A program made the translations under genes and the position numbers. A stretch of 38,991 nt of DNA from Clostridia bacterium. GTDB taxonomy: Bacteria > Bacillota > Clostridia > Oscillospirales > CAG-272. Of the stretch, positions 26,532 to 35,777 are shown one piece after another. Position 1 is the stretch's first letter. The number at the start of each line of letters is the position of its first letter. The notes below the pieces were generated by a model. It did no database searches. It was not told the DNA's origin and saw only the letters and a list, made by a program, of their open reading frames with translations. Location: NCBI GenBank assembly GCA_017468385.1, contig JAFUIQ010000012.1, forward strand, positions 1-38,991, given 5' to 3'.

Positions 26532-26547
26532 GCGCGGGAGGGTATTT

Positions 26548-26598
26548 GGAGGAACTTTTTATAAAAAGTTCCTCCCAACCTCCTCAAAAACTTTGCAA
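26548..26598 (-). repeat. Hairpin repeat family, copy D
   Basis: A perfect 13-base-pair stem, GGAGGAACTTTTT/AAAAAGTTCCTCC (26548-26575). On the minus strand it is preceded by GCAAAGTTTTTGAGGAGG, nearly identical to the lead-in of copy A. Confidence 0.75.
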
Positions 26599-26616
26599 CT
26601 ATTTTTCTTCCCCCAG

Positions 26617-26730
26617 TATAAAGTTTTCGTCCACCTTTTTGGGGAGGTGGCGGGGATCGGGCGCGGAGCCCGAGGAGCGTTTCTTTTTATCCACTTTTTC
26701 TTTGCGCGACGGCCACAAAGAAAAAGTGGT
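26617..26730. repeat. Compound palindromic repeat element, three nested hairpins
   Basis: The element has three stems in a row. CCACCT/AGGTGG lies at 26631-26650, TCGGGC/GCCCGA at 26657-26673, and a perfect 14-base-pair stem, CCACTTTTTCTTTG/CAAAGAAAAAGTGG, at 26691-26729 with an 11-base loop. It opens with AAAGTTTTCG, like copy C of the simple repeat. No reading frame of note crosses it. It looks like a non-coding mobile or REP-like sequence. Confidence 0.6.
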
Positions 26731-26776
26731 TGGGAGCATTTTTGTTCCTCTCCCTCCCATAAAGCGACCGTGTTTC

Positions 26777-27838
26777 TCACAACTCCCGCGCCATTTCGTC
26801 CACCGCCGCTTTCGCCACGTACAGCAGAATCGGGATCAGCACCACCCCCGCCAAGCCGAACAGGCGGAATCCCGCAAACACCGCGATCAGCATAAAGAAA
26901 GGATGAACGCCGATGGTCTCCCCCACGATCCGCGGCTCCGCAAACTGCCGCACCGCGTACATGGCGATGAACAGAATCAGCAATCCCGCGCCGCGGAACA
27001 TATCCCCTCCGATGAACGCGAGGATGCTCCAGGGGATCAGCACCGTCCCTACCCCCAATACCGGCATCAGATCCACCAGCGCAATCACAAAAGCCACCAG
27101 CACCGGTCGGCCCACGTTCAGAATCAGCATTCCTGCCAATAACTCCGAAAAGGTGAGAAAGCCCAGCAGTGTGTAGGCCCGCATGCATCGCCCCACCGCC
27201 TCCCGTACCCGCACCATTCCTACCCGCAGGCGGGAGATGGAGCGCTCGCTGAGGAAAAACCGAAGCTGATCCACAATGGATCCTGCGTCAAAGAACAGAT
27301 AGAACAAGGCGATTACCCCTACCACCACTGCCAACAGCACCTTGGGCAGTCCCATGATCAGCGATGTGGCAAATCCCGTCAGCGACGCCGAGGCGGTGGT
27401 GATCGTTTCCCGCAGCATATCGGAGAGCATCTCCGACAGGGCCCGCATTTCCTGTCGGTCCGCCAGAGTGAATCCGCTCGGCCCGTCCGCCAGCGAGGCG
27501 ATTCGCCTAAGGGGATTGTTTTCGTCATCCAGTGTGGCCATCAGAGACGCAATGGTATCCCGCGCGCCGTCGTACAGGAATTCCCCCAGGGTGAAGATCC
27601 CGAAGGACAGCACCGCCACGGCGGAGAGAATCAGCACCGTCCCGCCGATCTTCTCCGGCAGATGGGTCCGCCGCCGCAGGCGGGATGCCGCCGGCTTCAG
27701 AACCGATGCCACCAGGGCCGCCGCGGCAAAGGGAAGCAGAATGCCGGAAAAATAGCGGATCAAAACGTATCCCCCCACTCCCGCGCACACCGCGCAGATT
27801 CCGATGGCCGCCAGCCGTACCCATGTTTCTGTTTTCAT
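26777..27838 (-). CDS. AI-2E/PerM-family membrane protein (YtvI-like)
   Basis: A 353-residue integral membrane protein of the AI-2E exporter superfamily. It has hydrophobic segments near the N terminus, a central soluble part (about residues 95-160) and several C-terminal helices. The family-typical stretches are FVIALVDLMPVLGVGTVLIPW and PRIVGETIGVHP. In spore-formers a relative called YtvI is sporulation-associated, and other relatives export small molecules or sodium; which applies here is unclear. The ATG at 27838 is chosen because the upstream extension is basic and unlike the family. It is divergent from the cyclophilin gene. Confidence 0.85.
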   Translation of the reverse strand: MKTETWVRLAAIGICAVCAGVGGYVLIRYFSGILLPFAAAALVASVLKPAASRLRRRTHLPEKIGGTVLILSAVAVLSFGIFTLGEFLYDGARDTIASLMATLDDENNPLRRIASLADGPSGFTLADRQEMRALSEMLSDMLRETITTASASLTGFATSLIMGLPKVLLAVVVGVIALFYLFFDAGSIVDQLRFFLSERSISRLRVGMVRVREAVGRCMRAYTLLGFLTFSELLAGMLILNVGRPVLVAFVIALVDLMPVLGVGTVLIPWSILAFIGGDMFRGAGLLILFIAMYAVRQFAEPRIVGETIGVHPFFMLIAVFAGFRLFGLAGVVLIPILLYVAKAAVDEMAREL

Positions 27839-27908
27839 ATTCGCACCGTCCCTTTCCCTCGTCCGCTTTAGTATATGCCGGGCAGGGCGGTTTAAATCGG
27901 CGAATCCC

Positions 27909-27937
27909 TTGACTTTGGGCCGTTTTTTTGATACAAT
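27909..27937 (+). promoter_or_regulatory. Promoter of the cyclophilin lipoprotein gene
   Basis: TTGACT at 27909-27914 and TACAAT at 27932-27937 with a 17-base spacer, 58 bases before the start codon. Confidence 0.75.
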
Positions 27938-27994
27938 TACCCATGCGCCCACCGGGCGTCAAAATGATTATGAACGGAAAGGAATTATTTCCGC

Positions 27995-28570
27995 ATGAAA
28001 AAACGAATCGTGTGCTTCGCTTTGGCAGTGCTCTGCCTGCTTGGATTGAGCGCGTGCGCCAATACGAACAGCGGGAATAACGGTGAACCCATTATGGTAG
28101 AAATTACGATGCGGGACGGCGGCGTGATCAAGCTGGAGCTGTACCCCGACATTGCTCCCATTACGGTGGAGAATTTTACGAAACTGGCAGGCGAGGGATT
28201 CTATGACGGCCTGATCTTCCATCGCGTGATCAACGGCTTTATGATCCAGGGCGGTGACCCCGAGGGAACCGGCATGGGCGGATCCGGTGAGAACATCAAG
28301 GGCGAGTTCGCCATCAATGGCGTGGCCAACAACATCTCCCACGTGCGCGGTGTCATCTCCATGGCCCGTGCCCGCAGCTACAACAGCGCTTCTTCCCAGT
28401 TCTTCATTGTGCATCAGGATGCTACCTACCTGGACGGACAGTATGCTGCTTTCGGCCGCGTGATCGAGGGCATGGATGTGGTGGATGCCATCGCGGCTAC
28501 CCAGACCAACGCCAACGACCGTCCCCTGACGGAGCAGGTGATCGAAACGATCCGCGTGATCGAGGATTGA
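27995..28570 (+). CDS. Lipoprotein peptidyl-prolyl isomerase, cyclophilin type
   Basis: A cyclophilin that probably helps fold exported proteins at the outer face of the membrane. The 191-residue product has a lipoprotein signal with lipobox LSAC (Cys21), a short Asn/Gly linker and a cyclophilin domain from about residue 33. The active-site region is FHRV at 75-78, QGGDP at 85-89 and SSQFFI further on. The gene has its own promoter and is followed by a hairpin. The ribosome site AAGGA is about 11 bases from the ATG. Confidence 0.93.
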   Translation: MKKRIVCFALAVLCLLGLSACANTNSGNNGEPIMVEITMRDGGVIKLELYPDIAPITVENFTKLAGEGFYDGLIFHRVINGFMIQGGDPEGTGMGGSGENIKGEFAINGVANNISHVRGVISMARARSYNSASSQFFIVHQDATYLDGQYAAFGRVIEGMDVVDAIAATQTNANDRPLTEQVIETIRVIED

Positions 28571-28612
28571 TCCTCTGATTACTCTGTGCACATTGCATAA
28601 TTTTATCATGTA

Positions 28613-28646
28613 AAAACCTGTCGGTTTGTGAAAACTGACAGGTTTT
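28613..28646 (+). terminator. Probable terminator after the cyclophilin gene
   Basis: A 15-pair stem, beginning AAAACCTGTC and ending GACAGGTTTT, with one G-U pair and a four-base loop. The trailing T-run is formed by the end of the stem, so termination may be moderate. Confidence 0.7.
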
Positions 28647-28701
28647 GCTTTGGCAATTTTACCGAAAATCAAGACAATCTCCTATAGGATGGGAAAATCG
28701 G

Positions 28702-28730
28702 TTGATTTTTTTATAAATATAGTGTATAAT
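28702..28730 (+). promoter_or_regulatory. Promoter of the SLH-ricin-M23 gene
   Basis: TTGATT at 28702-28707 and TATAAT at 28725-28730 with a 17-base spacer. The leader contains the hairpin CCGAGGG/CCCTCGG (28741-28766). Confidence 0.8.
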
Positions 28731-28809
28731 ATGTACTATGCCGAGGGCTGGCCATTTTTCCCTCGGATGGATTCATCAAAATTGTTAACAGGAGAGCAGC
28801 CATTATAGT

Positions 28810-30534
28810 ATGAGAATAACTCGTTATGTTTTGTGCTTTGCGCTCGTTTGTCTTACACTGATATCATCGGTTTGGGCCGTGCCGGCAGAGATTGCTTCCT
28901 CCGGCGGCGGATTGCGCACGGGCACCATTGCCCGTATGGCACGCACGGCGGTCAAGGTGGCTCCCGAGGTAACCCAGGAGGAGGCCGCACAGCGCCTTTC
29001 CTATCTGGGCCTTCTCAGCGGCTCCGGCTGGCGGGACGGAAAGATCGATTTCGATCTGTCGCGTGACATTACCAAATTGGAAGCCATGGTTATGGCGGCC
29101 CGTATGCTGGGCGTGGAAACGGAAATTCTGGAAGACGGCGCCACCCATCCCTTCTCGGATGTACCCGAATGGGGCGATCCCTATGTGGGATATTTCTGGG
29201 AGCGTGGGCTGTTCGGTACCACGGAAGCGAAATATTTTGCCCCCTCGGAGAGCGTGTCCACCGCGGATTTCCTCAAGTATATGTTCTATGCTCTGGGATT
29301 CGATGCCGACGGCAGTGATTACAGCCTGGCATTGACGGAGCAAAGCGGCATGCAGGCGAAGATCTGTACGGAATTGAAAGACACCATCACCCGCGGGGAC
29401 GCGGTTATGATGATGTTCCGTACGCTGAACGCACAGATGGCGGAGAGCAAGCAGCTTCTTTCCCAGCATCTTCTGGAGCGGGAGGAGCTTTCCTATCAGG
29501 ACGTGCAGTTCCTTCTGTGGGAAACGGATGCAAAAAAGGCAAATGCCTATATTGAAAAATCCGGCTACACTACGGAAAAAATCCTTCCCGACGGCAAGTA
29601 TACCATCGTTCTTTCCGGGACGGACCGCTGCCTGAATGTGGCAGTGGACGGCGGCAGGAGCGATTACGAGGGCGTAGGTGTCACCGTGTGGAAGCGCACG
29701 GGAGATGTTTCCCAGAAGTTCCGCACCGTGCGGACCGAGAAGGGAACCTATCGGCTGTATTCCTGCGCATCCAATGCCGGATTCAACCGTGTACTGGGCA
29801 TCGGCTACTATGGTACGGCCGGTCTCTACTGCACCAATTCCACCTATGCGGGTGAGTATTATATCCGCTACAGCGATACCGGGGACGGAAGCTGGTACCT
29901 GATCAGCGCCGCGGATTCCACCAAGGTTCTCGGATCGGCCAACCACCGCAACGGTGCGTCTGTTACCCTGTCTGCCTTGGGCGAGGAAAAGCAGTCGCAG
30001 CTGTGGGCCTTTGAGTTTGACGGTGTGGTCAACACCGAGGGATATGAATATGCTCTGTATCCTTCCGAAACCCTTTGCGTCACCCAGGGTGCGTATGGCA
30101 ATTACTCTCACCAGCGGCAGAACGCTTTGGATATCACCACGACCAACCGCAGTGTGTACGCGCCCTTCACGGGCAAGATCGTGCGCATCGATCGCGGCTA
30201 TTCCCGATACAACACCGTATGGCTGCAGAGCTGTGATAAGGTGGTATACGCGGACGGTTCGGTGGACTATATGACGGTCGTGTTTATGCATGACAATAAC
30301 GTAAGCGATCTTTCCGTTGGACAGATCGTCGGTCAGGGCGAGTATTTCTACGATATGGGTGTGGCCGGCGGTGCAACCGGATCCCACGTGCATATTGCCT
30401 GTATCCGTGGCAAATACAGCAGTAAAATGGCCTTGACGGGCAGTGGAGATGTCTATGTGCAGGATGCCTTCTTCCTTCCCAAAGATGTCACCGTATACGC
30501 CAGCAACGGATTGAATTGGGTTACTATGAACTGA
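28810..30534 (+). CDS. Exported SLH-ricin B lectin-M23 (LytM) domain protein
   Basis: A 574-residue cell-surface protein. Residues 1-23 form a signal peptide (cleavage near VWA). Residues about 55-205 resemble S-layer homology repeats that bind wall polymers (FSDVPEWGDPYVGYFWERG). Residues about 258-405 form a ricin B-type lectin region (DGKYTIVLSGTDRCLNVAVD), and residues about 420-560 an M23 peptidase domain with HVH at 526-528. In the first zinc motif H434 and D441 are six residues apart instead of the usual three, with Gln at the standard His place, so activity is uncertain. It could be a peptidoglycan hydrolase or a non-catalytic activator. The GGAGAG ribosome site is rather far (about 13 bases). 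Confidence 0.88.
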   Translation: MRITRYVLCFALVCLTLISSVWAVPAEIASSGGGLRTGTIARMARTAVKVAPEVTQEEAAQRLSYLGLLSGSGWRDGKIDFDLSRDITKLEAMVMAARMLGVETEILEDGATHPFSDVPEWGDPYVGYFWERGLFGTTEAKYFAPSESVSTADFLKYMFYALGFDADGSDYSLALTEQSGMQAKICTELKDTITRGDAVMMMFRTLNAQMAESKQLLSQHLLEREELSYQDVQFLLWETDAKKANAYIEKSGYTTEKILPDGKYTIVLSGTDRCLNVAVDGGRSDYEGVGVTVWKRTGDVSQKFRTVRTEKGTYRLYSCASNAGFNRVLGIGYYGTAGLYCTNSTYAGEYYIRYSDTGDGSWYLISAADSTKVLGSANHRNGASVTLSALGEEKQSQLWAFEFDGVVNTEGYEYALYPSETLCVTQGAYGNYSHQRQNALDITTTNRSVYAPFTGKIVRIDRGYSRYNTVWLQSCDKVVYADGSVDYMTVVFMHDNNVSDLSVGQIVGQGEYFYDMGVAGGATGSHVHIACIRGKYSSKMALTGSGDVYVQDAFFLPKDVTVYASNGLNWVTMN

Positions 30535-30542
30535 TAACAAAC

Positions 30543-30573
30543 GCCGCCGCCTCGTCCGAGTGCGGCGGTTTTT
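30543..30573 (+). terminator. Terminator between the M23 gene and ligA
   Basis: Stem CCGCCGC/GCGGCGG (30544-30568), with an inner CTCG/CGAG pairing, followed by five T residues; it starts about ten bases after the M23 stop. Confidence 0.88.
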
Positions 30574-30601
30574 GCCCCTGCGGAGAATCCGCATCCTATA
30601 A

Positions 30602-33696
<3,095 letters not shown>

Positions 33697-33702
33697 TTCC
33701 GC

Positions 33703-33731
33703 TTGACGGCGCGCGCGGATTGTATTATAAT
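33703..33731 (+). promoter_or_regulatory. mscS promoter
   Basis: TTGACG at 33703-33708 and TATAAT at 33726-33731, 17 bases apart, immediately after the hydrolase stop. Confidence 0.8.
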
Positions 33732-33765
33732 ATTTGTGTACATTTTACTTATTAAGGAGAATACT

Positions 33766-34572
33766 ATGACTGAGTTTTTGAATACCCTGGCGCAGGCATC
33801 CCTGGATATCGTTCTGCGTATTCTGGGCGTGGTTCTGGTTCTGGTGATCGGCCTTCGTCTGGGCAAAGTGCTGGCGAAGAAGTTCAAGGAAGCCAAAGCC
33901 AATGAAAAAATGGATGATACCGTCCGCAATCTGTTCAGCAATCTGATCCGCTGGGCAATCAATGTGCTGGTGATCGTGACGATCTGCGGCCTGCTCAATA
34001 TCCCCACCGCTTCCATCATCGCCGCCATCAGTGCGGTCGGTCTGGCGGTCGGCCTGGCTCTGCAGGGCGGTCTGTCCAACATCGCCGGCGGCATTATGAT
34101 CATTCTGTTCCGCCCCTTCCGTATCGGTGACTGCATCACCAACGGCGCCTACACCGGTACCGTGGTGGATATCGGCCTCTTCTATACCACATTGACAACC
34201 CCTGACAACAATTCCGTTGTGATCCCCAACGGATCTCTCATGAATTCCTCCATCCTCAATTATTCCCGTCACGACAAGCGCCGTGTGGATCTGGATTTCG
34301 CCGTTGCCTATGACGCGGATATGGACCTGGTGAGAAAGGTGCTGCTGGCAACCGCCGCCAACCATTCTCTGGTGCTGAAGGATCCCTCAGCCGAGGTTAT
34401 GCTGGTGGAGCAGGGCGCATCCGCTCTGAAATTCCGTCTCCGCGTGTGGTGCGAGAACGCCGACTACTGGACGGTACTCTTTGATCTGAATGAGGACGCC
34501 AAGCGGGCATTTGATCAGTTCAAGATCCAGATCCCCTTCGATCAGCTGGACGTACACGTTGTGGAGAAGTAA
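33766..34572 (+). CDS. mscS: Small-conductance mechanosensitive channel, MscS family
   Basis: MscS channels open under membrane tension to release solutes after osmotic downshift. The 268-residue protein is the minimal three-helix type. TM1 lies at about 12-35 and TM2 at about 60-80. TM3, with the small-residue pore pattern AISAVGLAVGLALQGGLSN, lies at about 83-115, followed by the beta domain (RIGDCITNGAYTGTVVDIG, VVIPNGSLMNSSI). The ATG at 33766 follows AAGGAG. The strong promoter and terminator mark a single-gene unit. Confidence 0.95.
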   Translation: MTEFLNTLAQASLDIVLRILGVVLVLVIGLRLGKVLAKKFKEAKANEKMDDTVRNLFSNLIRWAINVLVIVTICGLLNIPTASIIAAISAVGLAVGLALQGGLSNIAGGIMIILFRPFRIGDCITNGAYTGTVVDIGLFYTTLTTPDNNSVVIPNGSLMNSSILNYSRHDKRRVDLDFAVAYDADMDLVRKVLLATAANHSLVLKDPSAEVMLVEQGASALKFRLRVWCENADYWTVLFDLNEDAKRAFDQFKIQIPFDQLDVHVVEK

Positions 34573-34580
34573 TAAAAGCA

Positions 34581-34613
34581 AAAAGAGCACCCCGCGGGGT
34601 GCTCTTTTGTTTT
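34581..34613. terminator. mscS terminator, perfect palindrome
   Basis: AAAAGAGCACCCCG/CGGGGTGCTCTTTT is a 14-base perfect palindrome followed by GTTTTT. It is nearly symmetrical, so it could act on both strands. Confidence 0.9.
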
Positions 34614-34734
34614 TCAACTGTGCCAACCAATGGTTGAAAAAACTCAATGACGGGCTGTTTGCTTTTGCCCGTCGTGCATGCTATACTATACTCACGGAAG
34701 GCGCCGCCGAAATAATACAAAAGGAGAACAGACT

Positions 34735-34863
34735 ATGAATCTCGGAAATAAAATCCGTGAATTGCGCAGAGCGGGAAGTCTTACCCAGGAGCAGTTGGCT
34801 GCCGCGCTGAATATTTCCCCGCAGGCGGTATCCAAGTGGGAAATGAGGGTTTCCCAAACTTAA
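34735..34863 (+). pseudogene. Truncated XRE-family regulator
   Basis: Forty-two residues encode an intact helix-turn-helix (GNKIRELRRAGSLTQEQLAA, then ALNISPQAVSKWE) and then stop, where relatives go on for at least 20 further residues. Downstream, another frame reads PKLKDTTLKPTLALLP, resembling the usual continuation, so a frameshift is likely near 34848-34860. A promoter (TTGCTT at 34659-34664, TATACT at 34682-34687, 17-base spacing) and an AAGGAG site are still present, so a short peptide may be made. Confidence 0.7.
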
Positions 34864-34927
34864 AGATACCACACTAAAACCCACGCTTGCATTACTTCCA
34901 TAACACCAAATTTTGGAGGTAAAACCC

Positions 34928-35173
34928 ATGAAACGCCTTATATCCTGCGAATATAACTTCGAAAACTGCTGTGTGGAGCTGAAATTTACCGATGGCAGCA
35001 TGATTGCGATTGACACTATCGCAGCGGAGAACGAGGTTGCCCGTAATATGTACGAACGATCAGAACTTGATTATCTGGTCTACAACGCGCCGCTTGAATA
35101 TGCCAAACTAATTTTGAACGGCGATCCCGAAACATATCTGAAAACTGCAACGGAGTATAAACCTTTAGATTGA
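34928..35173 (+). CDS. Small DUF6061-like protein
   Basis: An 81-residue acidic protein, MKRLISCEYNFENCCVELKF and so on, with CC at residues 14-15 and a LDYLVYNAPLEYAKLILNGD core. I recognise it from memory as resembling the DUF6061 family of gut Bacillota; the function is unknown. The ATG at 34928 follows TTGGAGGT at proper distance. It stands in AT-rich sequence directly after a decayed XRE gene, which suggests an accessory segment. Confidence 0.7.
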   Translation: MKRLISCEYNFENCCVELKFTDGSMIAIDTIAAENEVARNMYERSELDYLVYNAPLEYAKLILNGDPETYLKTATEYKPLD

Positions 35174-35558
35174 AAATGGCAATATCGGCTGTATCTGCAA
35201 AAAAGGCGGATACAGCCGATAATTTTATCTCATACGATGTCCTGTACGAAAAGGGGCATATTTCACTTAACGAAAAAGCGTGAGAACACACGGAAAGATA
35301 GATACACCCACATTTTCGTGTACCGTATTCACTATACTGATAAGCACGAACTTGTAAAATGATGATTTTCTGCGGTGAAGATAATTACGAATTTCACAAC
35401 AATCTATTTTGAGATAGCAAAACAGTCACGCGCCGAAATTCCTAACCGTCCTAATGCTGTATATTTTTCAAAGAAATACTCCCTCACCTATTGAAAAAAG
35501 AGATGAAATGTGATATAATATAAATAATAATGATTAATTGTGCAAGTGAGGAGAGCAA
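35174..35558. other. AT-rich intergenic stretch without a convincing gene
   Basis: This 385-base stretch opens with an inverted repeat, ATCGGCTGTATC/GATACAGCCGAT (35184-35220), that may end the upstream gene but lacks a T-run. A 35-codon frame (35176-35283) runs through this hairpin and has no recognisable ribosome site, so it is probably not a gene. Nothing else was recognised until the promoter at 35491. Confidence 0.5.
35491..35519 (+). promoter_or_regulatory. Promoter of the XRE/LuxR membrane-regulator unit
   Basis: TTGAAA at 35491-35496 and TATAAT at 35514-35519 with a 17-base spacer, about 40 bases before the XRE start codon. Confidence 0.8.
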
Positions 35559-35777
35559 ATGAATATTAAGGAACTGAAGTTCAGCGATGCTGTTAAATTT
35601 GTCCGCATGAAGCTTGGTCTTTCGCAGACCGAGCTTGCGAACGCAATCGGCGTATCTCTGCCGACGGTAAGCCGATGGGAGAACAAAGACCGTGAGCCCC
35701 GGATGAAGACTCTCGGCAAATTTTATGCGTTCTGTCGGGAAAAAGGGATCGACTTTGAGGAGGTGGATTCGGAATGA
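35559..35777 (+). CDS. XRE-family DNA-binding protein, coupled to the membrane LuxR gene
   Basis: A 72-residue single-domain regulator with the helix-turn-helix LSQTELANAIGVSLPTVSRW around residues 20-39, and a short C-terminal part ending GIDFEEVDSE. GAGGAGAG precedes the ATG. Its stop overlaps the start of the following 731-residue gene as ATGA, so the two are made from one mRNA in fixed ratio. A joint role is inferred: it may repress the shared promoter or act with the LuxR domain. No operator was identified. Confidence 0.88.
   Translation: MNIKELKFSDAVKFVRMKLGLSQTELANAIGVSLPTVSRWENKDREPRMKTLGKFYAFCREKGIDFEEVDSE

Noticed and set aside
26530-27142. Plus-strand frames across the repeat cluster and into the YtvI-like gene
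   Set aside because: They pass through palindromic repeats and continue antisense to a membrane protein gene; no coding signal.
35176-35283. 35-codon plus-strand frame after the DUF6061-like gene
   Set aside because: It runs through a 12-base-pair hairpin, has no ribosome site and resembles no family; more likely a terminator-like spacer.
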